A stretch of DNA of 64,000 bases. Source: Echinometra lucunter (Eukaryota; Echinodermata; Echinoidea; Camarodonta; Echinometridae). The position numbers were made by a program, and so were the translations under genes. The notes beneath the pieces are model-generated. The model was not told the origin of the DNA and made no database searches. It worked only from the letters and a program-made list of their open reading frames with translations. Below are positions 39,336 to 53,100 of the stretch, piece by piece; within the stretch, counting starts at the first letter, position 1; each line of letters begins with the position of its first letter. Location: positions 1,459,166 through 1,523,165 of the forward strand of contig CM057158.1 of the NCBI GenBank assembly GCA_029962745.1, read 5' to 3'.

Positions 39336-41040
39336 GAGCTTCCAGGTTAGTAAAAATTTATAATCCTGTGCAGTTTTCTTTCTTTCTTAGCTGGCTTGGC
39401 TCTGACAAGAGGCAAGAGAAAGTTTTGAAGCAATTTCATTTGATGGAGTTTATTTGGAAAAATAGGGGAATATGTTTTAAAAATTTATTAGACAGGAAAT
39501 TGCATGTGTATTGAACTATACTCATATCTACATACCTGCCAACCCTGACAGCCAGGAAATAGGAACAAATTGTTAAGAAATTTTCAAAAATAGGAACGTC
39601 CCTAAATTTCCTGTTCAATACTACAGACGAATTTGTACAGCAACATACGGGTTAAAATGGCAGTTTTCTTTTCTCCAAAACAGGAATATTCCTATTTAAT
39701 GGGAACAGTTGTCAGGTATGATATCTACAAAGTATGATATGCATTTACAGGTCATGGGAACAGCAGCCAAGCTAAGGGGGGGGGGGGGGGGGGATGGGCC
39801 CCTCGACCCTCTAATCGCATGAAGATACAGTATCGACAGAAGAGGAATAAGAGATAAAGAATTAAGGGAGAAAGGAGAAAATGACCAGTGGCACCCTCCT
39901 GCGCCCTCCTTCTAATCATGCAAAGATGTTTTCTAAGTAATGAACAGTGCCCCAGCCCCTCCCCCCAGTTTAAGGATGTTATGGGGATCCCATCCTGACA
40001 GGAATTATGTTATTGCCACTTTTCCTTTGTGTGTGTGTGCGTGTGTGTGCGCGCGTGCGTGTGTATTTTTATTTTCATTATTTAAATAGTCTCTACAAGA
40101 CAAAGTTAGTGCATAAGTGATAAGAGGTAACATCCACAAGACTCTATTATTAATTTTGGGGCTCTGGGGGCTCAAACCTGATGGTTAGAGTAAGGCTGAT
40201 GACCTTAAGTAACATTATGGGATCAAAATTTTACGGGCTTGATTTAGTAACTGTATCATAACAAGCTCCAATACTACAAGTTTAAATTCATTCCTCAAAT
40301 ATTTATGGGGTACATTGCTCACAGTCATGATATATGTGGGGATTTTAGAGAAGTATACAATAATACTAATAATAATTTAAAACAAAAACAAAAACATGAA
40401 TCTTACAATAAAATATCTCTGGGCTGAATTGAAAAGATGAAATTGAAAGGTAGTTCATGGAACTGACATCTTTATACACCTTTAACCATAACAAGTACAT
40501 GCACACACTTAACACACTGAGCTATTTATAAACAAGTTTAATTCTGAAAAGTTAGAGCAAATACTTCATATACTATTCATGAAATATTAACATGGAATAG
40601 ATTTCTTCGCATCATGACTAAAGGAATAAAGGTTTGCAATCATTAAGACTTAAATGTACATGTAATATATCACATTCCTCGTCTATAAACACAGCAACCT
40701 GTACAATGCTATACATTCTTTTCAAGGTGTTATACAACTGTAACAATGTATGTTCATTATTTATATGCGTTATATATATTTTTCAAAGGTGTTTCACAAC
40801 TGTACATAATATGTACATATCTATGCTATACAATATTTTCAAAGTGTGATGCATATGTTTTCTAAATATATTGCACTTCATCAAAACTTAGAAGAAATCT
40901 TTTCAACTTACAAGAGATGAAATATGAATGAACAGATGCACTGTATTGTGTTGAAAAAAAGGAAAAAACAACAACAAACAAAACAAAACATTGCAGTCAC
41001 TGTTCTTCAAAGAAGTATAAATCTGGTAATAGTAGCAATA
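39336..41040. other. Intergenic sequence, no gene seen
   Basis: AT-rich sequence between CLCA and WDR88 with a G run at 39777-39793, a TG/CG microsatellite at 40030-40068, and nothing coding that I recognise. Confidence 0.6.
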
Positions 41041-41042
41041 TA

Positions 41043-42084
41043 CCGGGTGTCCCAGAAAAAGCGGAACAGCGGATTTTTCAGTACTTCACGTTCAAAAAGT
41101 AGATTGTGAGTAAGGCATCCTCTACCAAAGAGAATGATACCAAGATCATTGAATTTGGTGAAGTGATTTTCATTCTATGCCGTTTCTTGAAATAAGTTAT
41201 TTTCAAATGTTTTCTGCAATATATGAGAGCAAAATTGTGTCAGGAATGGCCTTTCATATGGCATGTTTTCTTATTCACATGCATCATTTGGCTCCCCTCA
41301 AACATAGTATTATGAAAGGCCATCTCGACCCAATTCTTCTCTCGTTGGTCGCCCAAAATTTGATAATGACTGTATTTTAACCCTAATCAGGCTGATTTCC
41401 CCCCCCCCCCCCTTTGAGATCTCGGCCGTCGATCGCGTGATCGTGCCGAAAATTGGCATGCACGTCTCTGGTGACCTCATCTACCAATTTCCATGGTTAA
41501 ATTTTACGAAATAATTCATTAGGTAATTAATTATGCTAATTTGTGATAAATCAGACTTTTTGCTATAAATCACTAGATGAAGCTCCAAATTTTTGTTGTA
41601 ATTACTCTTTGTAGTGTTGTTAACAAGTATACATGAAAACAAAACTGGAATAAAATTTAATTTCTTATGTATTTCATTGTTTTTTATTGTTTTTTCAACA
41701 AAATTCGTCGGCAATACTATTTGGGTCATAACCAGACTAAAACTAATTGATTTTGAGCATTAACAGTAAAAATAATCATACATTTATGAATCATTGCTGA
41801 AAACACAATTTGTATTGGATTTGTACACGAAATTACGTTCTTGAGCAATTTTCGATCCGACATGCGAGTACAAAATATTGCGTAACTTCGGAACCGTGTA
41901 CCTGGACGTCACGAATTTGGTCTCAAAAGATGCACAAGATGCTACAGAAAAAGTCATGCAGCGTTCGCAGCGACATCTATGCGCGTTGCGGACATATCGC
42001 GTGAAACGTTGGGGGGGGGGGTTGGATTCCACCCCCCAGCCTTTTTAGGGTTAAGAAACGGGCATAGAATTCTGGGACACCTGG
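41043..42084. mobile_element. 1.04-kb Tc1/mariner-like non-autonomous element
   Basis: The left end CCGGGTGTCCCAGAA and the right end TTCTGGGACACCTGG are 15-base inverted termini with one mismatch, and both are flanked by TA (part of TATA). The interior has a C run and a G run and no transposase frame. Confidence 0.65.
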
Positions 42085-42089
42085 TATAT

Positions 42090-44190
42090 AATCTGCACCT
42101 TGATTCATACCAGTCATTGCTTCTAGTCTCCCAATACTTTACAGTTTCATTTCTATATATCTTTTACTATGTAAATACTTTTTCACAATTAATTCATTTT
42201 TAATTTTTGATTTTCTTGTCATTTTGTCTTCTTGCCTCGTTATATCTTGCTGGCAATATTTCTTTTGTTTATATGATATTTTTAATAGTTTAATTCGTTC
42301 TAAATGTGTTTCTCTTGATAATTTTGTTTTTACAATGTTGATTCACACGGCCCCAATGGAAACCAGTCATGTAACTGTTTGGGCTTTTTAACCGTGTATA
42401 AATAAATAGATCAATCAATCAAACTATATTTCTTTGTAATACAAGTCAATCCTACTTAGCAACTGCCTGTTTAGAATAGCCACATGTGTATAAAGACCAC
42501 AATTTTCTCTTCCCTTAACCATTGCCTGGAACATGTATTAAAGGTAGTAGCCCAAATTTGCACAACATTGCTTCAGAATTTGAAAAGAAATAAGCTAATT
42601 TCAATTTTAAATGACAGATATTTATGTAAAACTATCATGTTATCAAATTCACAACAATATTCAAGAGAATAAGTGAAAAATGAATGGTTTTACTCTTAAA
42701 GCATCAGGAAGATGCCTTTACAAATCAAAGAAAATAAAAGAAAATTTTTGTTAAATATTTCCTTCTCAATCCTTAACGGGAATGTACTGGGATCTATAAC
42801 TTTACGAGTGTTTTTCTGTGGCCTAAAGCAATCTAAAGTAAAACTTTTGTGCAGATTGGGTGCCACTTGCAAATGTGGGCTACTATCTTTAATGAAACCT
42901 GTCTAGAAGGACCATCTGCTCATGAAGAGTGCTTTTCTTGTCTCCATAAGGTGGCCCTTATATTCAGGTTTCACTATTAATAGAATAGGTCTTACTAGAC
43001 TGATTATCAAATTTATCTGCCTGTATGTCCAAAATATGTGCACCATTTCACTTCTAAGGGAATAATCACAGCATGTGATCATTGTGAAGGTACAGCATGA
43101 GCATGTGGAAAATTCAATTTCAGACTTAATCTGTTGTGTTGTTTCTATACTGAAAAATGAGCTCTTGAAATAACTACAGCAAATAAGTCAAGAACAGGAA
43201 CGCAAAAGCAAAGAAAGGTCCTCAGACCTGGGGGAGTCTATTGCTCATGCCTTAGGAACAAACTCCCTGCACTTCTAAGAAATAGCGCATCACTTGATTT
43301 TTGAATTTCAGAATACATCTAAAAAGATACCTTTACAATTCTTCCTTTGTTCACTGACCAGGGGACAGCATCTTGTCTCCTCAAAAAAAAAAGGCACTTC
43401 AATATCCTATTATCACTATCATTGCATGCATAGCATTCTATGAGATTATTAGTGCTAAAATCCAATGGAATACAAACAAGTGAGATCAGAAAATTACCTT
43501 GTTTTTAAGAAGAATTCATTGAAATAGGTTGTTTTTTTTTAAATAAAAAGAGCAAGGTTCAACTGTACTAATGAGAAATGAATTTTCAACAAAGCAAAAA
43601 AAATAGCCCAAAGATATCCTATATCTACACAATGGCAAGAAAAGCTTAAGAAATGGACTGGATTTATATATTGCTTAATACAATACACTGTCTTCAAGAG
43701 TCACATTATATCACCATAACTAAATACAGTGAAAGCTAACAAATAGAAGGCCCCTTCTAACTCTTTAATTCTTCCTACCGCAAATACGAGATTCAGCAGT
43801 AGAGGATGACATTTCCTGCATACTTTGCAGGTAAGCACATGTGCAGATACAATCTAGTACCGATGATTTGACAAGATTTCTTCTGGCTTCTCTAGAAAAT
43901 CAGGATTTGTTGCTTGCATTTTCTAGGCATAAAAACTATAATTTTTTTATAGGACTTGTTAAGATTCGACCCATTATGTTTGGATGGAAACCGGAAGTGC
44001 CCTTGTCTGTGCTATTTGGGAAATATCATCCTCTACTATTGAATATTATATTTGTGGTAGGGAGAATTTGCGAAGCTATACAAATCATCTTTGTTCAATG
44101 ACTGAGATCCACCAAACCAAGTTGGGTTCACAAAACACTTATACAAATAGAAATCAGGAATGCATAGTTATACAGGGTAGTCCTAAAAAG
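42090..44190. other. WDR88 downstream region
   Basis: AT-rich sequence that probably includes the WDR88 3' UTR. A tail of type ATAAATAAATAGATCAATCAATCAA near 42399-42422 resembles the 3' end of a LINE. No other coding sequence is recognised. Confidence 0.5.
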
Positions 44191-44197
44191 ACATTGT

Positions 44198-47100
44198 TCA
44201 AAGAAATTCCTCATCGTCTTCAAAGGAAGGCAACGGACGACTGGCTTGCATCCGACAGAACACACACAGATGAGTCTCGCGTACATTCTCTAGCTGGGTG
44301 ATGGAAAACGGCTTCCCACATTCATCGCACTGGAAAAGAATTTTAAAAAGGGACGGGAAAAATGAAAGGAAGGTGTCTATGTTTCTACAAACTCGTTGGA
44401 TGCGATTTGATTAAACACAAATAAAACAAAATTTTAAAGCAAGAGTAAATAAGCGTACAGATTAAGAGTGAGTGAGCATATAGTTCTAAGTGCATTACTA
44501 CCCTTCTACTGGACAGGAGGACAGGAGGACATGGGCATTTTACACCCTTGGAGATTTAGACTGTTGGTATGAATTTGAACCTCTTTCATGAATTCAGGAC
44601 AATGACATTCTTGCTACATACAAGTCCAGTAATACAAATGAATGAAATTTTGAAGCATTTCTAAGGGCATTAGCGTTATGAGTGACTAAATGACAAATAA
44701 TCCATTAGATGATTTGACATTATCTTATGTTGGTGTTGATCACAGACTAGACTAGAAGGAAGTGACTGTGGGCATCTCAATGGCTTCAAAGTAGCTTTTA
44801 CACATGTAGCATGCTTACTTGTTGAAGCACTACCAACATGCTGAACATCAAATCAATGACAAAGACAAGTCTCAGGTAAGGTGTATTATACCACAATTAC
44901 TATGACAAATTTGCTCATGGCTGATGCAATTCAATGATTTCAAATGAGTTCAAATTCTATGATATCAATACAGTAAAATTTCACAAGTAAATCTTCCATA
45001 GATGGGAGCTTACATTTGAATGAAATGATCTAGAGTATCCTGGAGATTAAGGGATTTATCTAATGCCTAATACCTTGATAATCTTGAGGCCCATGTTCAT
45101 CTTGTTCTCCATCACCACAGGAATCTTATCACTGTCACCAATGTGCCACAATCTCACTGTCTTATCACGTGAGCTAGATAGGACCCAGTTAGAATCCTGA
45201 GATACATCCAGCCCTGTAACCCAGTCTTGATGACCCTGAAACACAAAGAGAAGAAAATCATTCTACACTAATATAACTCCATCACTAAAATAAAATTTAA
45301 CAATTCCTGGTTTTATATTTAGTTTCTGAAACTAGATCAAAGAAGTTGAAGAGACAAATACCGTAGAAACAGAATGGGTTACTAAACCTGTCATTTAACC
45401 AATCACTGTTGATGATATTTGGGAGGAGGGGAACTTTTAGCTTTACCAAGTTTATAAGAAAAGAACTCATATGGAAGCCTATGGCAATATCATATAATGA
45501 GGTCATAACATACAATGATCATATTCATATTTCCAAGGTTATACAACAAGAAAGTAAAGGGTTGCATTGTAGAAAGAAAAATGATATCAAGATTTTCAAA
45601 CTTCATGAAAGTGAGCATACCTTGGAAACACATTGTAACAATCACATTTCAATTTTTAGTTAAATAGAATTTTAGGTTTCTCAAACAGAAGACCCATAAT
45701 GCATGTAACTGAATGCATCAATACAAACTGATCAATACAATCTCTGTAGATAAAATGTTTACTTTGATGTACCTTGAGTGTGAGTTTTGGTCCTCCATTA
45801 TTAGCATCCCAAACAACCACTGTGTGATCATATGACCCAGAGAACAGTAAGGTACCTGCAACAGAAATTGATGTGAAAATATGCAATGTGATTTCCTTCC
45901 ACGTAAGTTTCATTAACAAAAAACATAATAATATAATATTTGTCAACAACACTTCAGTGAATATGAATTCAGTTCCAGCAACTGTTATCAACACATGCTT
46001 TTAATGGAACAAATCTACACTTCTTATGCTACGTTTACACTATGTTCCCGGTAGCCACGGCAGCCATGTTTGCCCGAAACGCAGTGAGCCGTGGGATTTT
46101 TTGCTTCCCGTACAGCTCCATCTCCAAGTTTTGTTATGGCCTTCAACATGAACCAAATACAACATGATCCACAGTCTGGTGACTTGTCTATGAGACCACA
46201 ACAAACCATTAACAACAACATCTTATTGTTGGAATATGTCTACACCAATGGTTTGTCAATTTAGTGATAGTTACCTTCTGGGCTGAAGCAGCATGCACTG
46301 ACTGACCCCTCATGACCTTTGTTGAATGTCCTGGGACCCTCTGAGCGAAACATACCGGTAGAGACATCCCATACTTGAAGGATCTTGTCCCAAGAACCTG
46401 TGCAGAGCTGTCTCTCATCACGACTAAAGCAACAGCATGACACTACGTTGATGTGACCTCTAGGAAGGACCATGGAAAATGGTGTAATACAATGTATGTG
46501 GGACAACTATTTTTCTTTATTTTTCTTCTTTTCTTCATTTTTATTTCTAATAAGACTGCTGAATACTGAAAGAGTGGAAGTTAAAGAGTAAAAAGTGGTG
46601 TTTAATGAAAACTGAATTAAACTTCAAAAAAATCTATTAAGAGCAAAATGTTAGCAAAAAACAAAACAAAACAAAACAAATATGGTAAGCACATAATGTA
46701 AGAAAATTCGGAAAAGATCTACAGAGACAGAAACGACAGAATTATCATCCTTCTGAATCCTAACAGACAACATCAAACATGAAATGATAAGTCGATTCCA
46801 TTTCTACAGGAATATAAAAAATGTATCTAAACCAAACTAAAGAAATGATCATTTTCAACAGTGAAATAAAATCCCTTTTGAAATAGAATCATATAAGAAT
46901 TGTGAATACTCTGTATGAGAACTTTAAATAACAGCTCTGCAGCATTCTCCCTTAAAGAAAACTGAAGTAGGCCTGTCTCAGATTAGACTTTCAACATTTT
47001 ATATTAGCACATTAACCCATTCATGACAGAGGTCCACATTTTGTGGTTTAGCCTAATATCTTTTGATGCAAAGCCCTAAAAATCATACCAAATACATGAG

Positions 47101-50100
47101 CAGAAAGAGCAAAAAAATTCTACACAAACTGTGCCCATTTTGGTTGCATCAATATTCGTTGTTTGATGCTGAAAATTTTTTAATGGAAAATAAGCATTAA
47201 AATCCTTAAATTGGCAATGTGATAGAAAGTCTAAAATCACCGTTTTCCCCCTGCAAATTGACTTTTGACTTCTCATCATAATTTGTCAATTTATATTCAC
47301 TGCAGATACATGACGTTTTATAAGAAAAATGTAGCAATAAAATAAAAATGTTGGTGTTGCCAATTTGAAGAATAAATGCTGGTCAAATTAGGCTTTAAAT
47401 AATCCTGTCACGAATGGGTTAATATGGCAGACTCACTCTAGGTGGAGAGTGACTTTTTGGCTGTTCCTATCCCAGAGTTTGATGGTTTTATCCATAGACG
47501 TGGTACAGAGACGATTGTCATCAGGGGAGAAGCGACAACATGTGATGGTACTCTTGTGAAGATCTATAAAATGAAAAACAAAGAAGCATTATCTCGATCA
47601 TATCTCAGACAGCGTATTCTGAGCACTATAATGATTAGTAGCTTTCATTGTATATCATCAGTGCACCATAATTGATAAATTTCAGCAAAACTGTTCTCAC
47701 AACATTTCAGACAGGAATCAAACATTTTCTTTTCACTCAAAGCTACAAGGAAGGATTTTTCTTTGCTTATCAACTTTCATTACTTTCAATGATATCTACT
47801 TCAAAACAAATATGGTTCTTCATCAGTCATACTGCACTGTTTCAAATCACCTTTTATTGATTCAGATAATATATCATGAATGATCAAACCAACAACTGGT
47901 GTAATCAAATGAAACATTCAAATATATTTCATCTAATTATTTCATATTTCTCATTACTGTGATTCAAAAGAGTGAAATGTGAAAGAAGACCAGAGTCTAC
48001 TCTTAATCAATTTAAATTTCTCACATAATGTTAAAAATGCGCATGGTGAAAGGTATACTCTTAGAAGTGTACTATTATCAAAATATCATACTTGCCTCAT
48101 TTTATACAGGTCAGCATCTCAAATTCTCAGAAAATTTATACTTCATCTTGGCTTCTGCAAGTACAATTATCCCTTACCTTCCCCACTCCCCTTAAAGCAT
48201 AAACATACAAACCATGGCATTTCCTACTTACCATTTAAACTACTTACTACACTGCCATCCTGTATGGACCTTACTGCAACTACATTATCCAGGTCTGAGA
48301 CAGAGACTACAAACTTGCCATCATGTGATATCTGACTGCATGTTACAATGCCTCCATGAGTTGCTTTCCACTGAAACAGAAAAGGAGTACAATAAAGTCT
48401 AGTTTTGCTATTTAATCATCAAAAAAGGACCCCTCTCTTTCTCTCTTTTCTCTGTAAGTGACAATTCTCAGATTAGGATCGAAAAAAAAAATAGAAAGAC
48501 ATTAGCATCAGACAAAATTTGCAACAAAATTTCACAAATTTTTTGCTTAATGAATAATATAATCTGTAGACTCCTATATCTGCGCAATAAAATCTTAACC
48601 AAAAAAGGATCAAATCATAATCCCTTCAAATGTGAGCTATGTGAGCTGTATGAGCCATACAAACAGTCCTGATGAGGAAATGGAAGGCATATTATTTTCC
48701 CAGGATCTGTATTTTGAACCTATAATTAAATTCTAAACTGTCCTACATTTACTTTAATTGAATTATCTGTCAATCATTAACTAAAATCTTCACAACTACT
48801 GAACACAACTTTGCTCATAATTCATTAATTTCAAAAATATATTTATAATTATGTTACAGGACAGTAGTCATTCTTTAATATTTCACATTCATGTATCATA
48901 ATGAAAAACTGGAATGAGAACAAGTTTATCTTAACATCCTGCCCCAAGGTTACTTACCAATATCTTGCCTGTCTCCACATCCCATACCCTGACATGTTTA
49001 TCCCAGCATGCTGATACTAGCTTGGTATTATCAGGGCTCATATGACATTCACTCACAATAGATCCATGCTCTTCAAACTCTTGCACTTTCTCACCGGTTT
49101 CCATGCTCTGAAAAGCACAAGATCAAAAAGACATGAAACAGAACAATAACCCCTCTCTGAGATGATCAAGGCTGGAATAATGAGAGAGAAAAGGAGGGCT
49201 GAGTTGTTGAATTGGGTTTTTTACAGATATGATCATTAACGTCTGGAACCAACCTTTGATGTCATCATCCAAAAGACGTGACTCAGACTCGAACCTGGGT
49301 CCGCTGAATCAGTATAACTTCCAATATTAGCTGGATTACAGGCGAACGCCACAATGCCCAGTTGTGGGAAAAAGGAGACCATGTATTTCAAAAGAAAAGG
49401 CATAAACCTTTAGTAAGCACAGGAGATCAGGGCAGTTGACATAAAACTGTTTTAAACGATTGCCATCTGTTAACTTCCCAGTTCATGGTGATGCATTATT
49501 TGCCACATTTGTGATTTTCTTTAAAGAACACATTTGCTGAATTCTACATGTAGCACTTGGTGGGCCCAATAGTAACATAAACATCTTTAAGAAAATCTTG
49601 AATTAAATCCACTGCAATACCATTTTCTATTTTCAGTCAGTCAAAAAAAGCAAGCAATATTCTTACCCAAAGAACACATGTCTTATCATCTGATGATGTG
49701 ACGATGTGTGTGTCATTCAAACAGAACTGAACAGAATTGATACCTTCATGATGACCTCTCAACACTTTGTATTTCACCTGGAAAAGAAGAAATAACATTA
49801 AATGACTGGGGAAACAGAAAATACTTAAAATACATAATCCAATCCAATCCAATCCAATCCAATCCAATCCAATCCAATCCAATCCAATCCAATCCAATCC
49901 AATCCAATCCATTCCATTCCAATCCAGTCCAATCCAATCTCATCTCCCTGGGGCTATACATGTCCAAAAACTATCCATTCCGCAATCATGAGCAATGCAA
50001 TGTGTTCAGTGCAAACTACTATCAAGGCTGCCAAAAAAGACTTTGTGATTTCCTTTTTTCTTGTGATATTAATATCATAGTTGGAAATCAGGACAAATTC

Positions 50101-53100
50101 ATACCAGTCAGGTTTCAAAGTCAAGATGTGCAGTCATTTATTACTTGCGTGTAGATTTAGGACCCCTTTATTTTGCCAATAAAATTTTACACTGGCATTG
50201 ATATCGATACAAGAAATTAGCTTCAGAATACCGAGATAGATAAAAGAAATTTGCATAAACCAAAGAATTTTGTGACTTTCTAACAGCTGAAAACAGAGAG
50301 TGTTAGCTTTTGGTCCCCTGTCATACATATAACAATCCACACAATTTATGATGGGGTGACCGATGTTTCACCCCAAACATTACACTAACATTCATTTTCT
50401 AAGAACACAATATTCAATTCATGATCTCTTAAATTCTACCAAGAACTATTTAGATCACTAAATCCCAGAGGGAAAGCCAAATTCTAGACTATGAATAAAC
50501 AAAGGTTATTGATAGAGAATTCCGGAGATATTGCAATCACAAAATTTGATGTGGCAACATGCTACAACTGAACTGAAAAAAGAATTAGAATTCTTGATAT
50601 CAGAAATTCTATTTCTTGATATCAAGAATTGAATTCTTGATATCAAGAAATAGGATTAAATGTTCAAACGGCTTGCCATACGATCGTTTGAATACGGCCG
50701 GTTGAAATGCAAGGAGTAGCGAATTCGCTGATTTCCCTGCGAAAAGCGCGGAGGCAAACAGAGATAGAGGTTGGCTGCTGCAAGATTTTCAACCGAGAGG
50801 ACCTAACGTTAGGACCCTGGATTTACCTGAAAATGGAGAGTTACAAGGAATCAAACATAAAATCAGTAAGCTACATTGTATACAGTATAGGTCTACTCTG
50901 TAGTGTATGATAATATTTTTATATTCATGAATAAAGGGGGAAAATCGCTGATTTGAGGTAGTTTTTCATTGTCGTGCCCACGACAATGAGATTGCATGCA
51001 CAACGCACTGGGGCGCTTCTGTCTCTAAAAAGGAGGAGTGCCGACCCTACCAAAAATTCTGTGTGACACATGCAACTACTGGTGCCACATCTCCTGTGTT
51101 GGAATTTCAGCACGTAGTTATGATCAGCTTCTTGCAAAGTCTAGAAGTTTTGCCTGGAATTGTTTCCAGTGTGGATCCATAAACATCGGATCTAGCTCTT
51201 CTCTCCAAGGCCTTGATTTCACAGATACGAATAGTTTCTCTCCTCTCGATGACAGCCAGCTCGACTCTTCAACCTATGATAGCTTTCCTGTTACATCTAC
51301 ACCAACTCGTAGCTATGATAGTCCCTCATCAGCTCGTCCTCACTTTTCATCCCCACAACCTCGCTCATCGAAGAGAAAACAGAAGGCTTTCAAGGTCATG
51401 ACTTTAAATTGTAATGGCCTTAAAGGGAGTTCAAAAAGGTCAAGTTTTCATGCAGCCATCACTCAACACTCCCCGGACATTATATTAGGCTGTGAATCAA
51501 AGCTCAACACTGACATCCCAACTTACTCCATCTTTCCTAGCAACTACATAGTGTTCCGCAAAGACCGAAATCTGCATGGGGGAGGAGTTTTTATCTCTGT
51601 CCGTGATGATATTACAGTCAGCGAATGCCCACATCTTGCTACAGACTGTGAACTTTTGTGGTGCACTATTGAGTTAACAAATACCAAAAAGCTTTTTCTG
51701 GGGTCTTACTACTGCCCACCTAACGACCGCCAAGCTAGCCTTACTGGATTGGAAAACTCCCTTGCTTCGTTGATGGGAAACCGACGTGCTCATCCTAACA
51801 TCCTGATTGCAGGTGATTTTAATCATCCTGACATCGACTGGGATGAACAGACTACGACCAATCCTAGCTCTTCAGTTACTCATCAAAATCTACTCGACAT
51901 CCTACTCACAAATTCCCTATTCCAGGTAGTGCGTGAAGTCACCCGACCGTCATCTGGAAATATTCTTGATCTGATATGTACTTCAAATCCTGGTCTTGTG
52001 GACAATGTTGAGGTGCTACCCGGAATCTCCGATCACCACCTGCTGACTTACACCGTTAAATCATGTCCCAAGCTCCAACCAAAGCCACCACGGAAGATTC
52101 ATCAGTTCAACAAGGCAGATATCTATCAACTTAAACAAGCTGCAAGAGACTTCTCTGATGCGTTTCTCCTCTCAGATCCTGAAAAACGTTCTGTAGAGAC
52201 AAATTGGATGATGATCTCCAATTTCCTCAGTAAATGTTTGACTGAGCTTGTCCCGTCAAAGATGAGCAGAGGTAGGAGAAATCTCCCATGGATTACACAG
52301 GACATTAAACAGAAAATGAGAAAAAGAGACCGACTGTATAAGAAAGCTTGCCATCAGAATACTGGAGCTGACTGGGAAGCCTTCAGAAGGTTTAGAAACC
52401 AAGTAGCCAAGACTGTCCATAAAGCTCATGATGACTACATCAATAACATCATAGGAGCCAGCTTGAGTGATAATCCAAAAGCCTTTTGGTCTTACATCAA
52501 AAGCTGCCGCACTGAACAGATTGGAATACCTCCCCTGCGCACAGCTTCAAAACTGTGTTCCGTAGCTGCAGACAAGGCTGAGGCATTGAACAATTTTTTC
52601 CACACCACGTTCACTCAAGAAAATACTCAGAGTCTACCATCAAAGGGCCAGTCTCCTTACCCATCTATTGGCCATCTACACATTGACAGGAGAGGAGTAG
52701 AAAAGCAGTTAAAGCAACTCAACCCGTCCAAAGCTAGCGGGCCTGATGAAATCCCACCCAAGCTTCTTAAGCTTATAGCCTGTGAGATTGCCCCTGTGTT
52801 TGCCTTTTTATTTCAACAAAGTTATAATACAGGTACTATACCATCACAATGGAAAAAGGCTCTCGTTTCACCAATTCACAAGTCGGGCGACAAGAGTGAC
52901 CCATCAAACTACCGGCCAATATCCCTCACCTGTATTGCCTGTAAGATAATGGAGCACATAGTCCTCAGCCATGTTTCCAAACATCTTGCATCCAATGAGA
53001 TTCTTAGTGATGCCCAGCATGGCTTCCGCCAGGGACTATCAACTACCACCCAACTGTCGTTAGCTGTTCATGACTGGTCTTTCATTTTACAGAAACGCAG

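Noticed and set aside
49637..49967. Minus-strand frames with repeating DWIGL
   Set aside because: They are a translation of the (AATCC)n array. Only the part matching WDR88 exon 2 is coding.
51038..51054. Start of the LINE ORF at 51038
   Set aside because: These bases belong to the foldback host repeat (GTGCCGACCCTACC is present in all its copies) and the codon is GTG. The LINE begins at about 51055.
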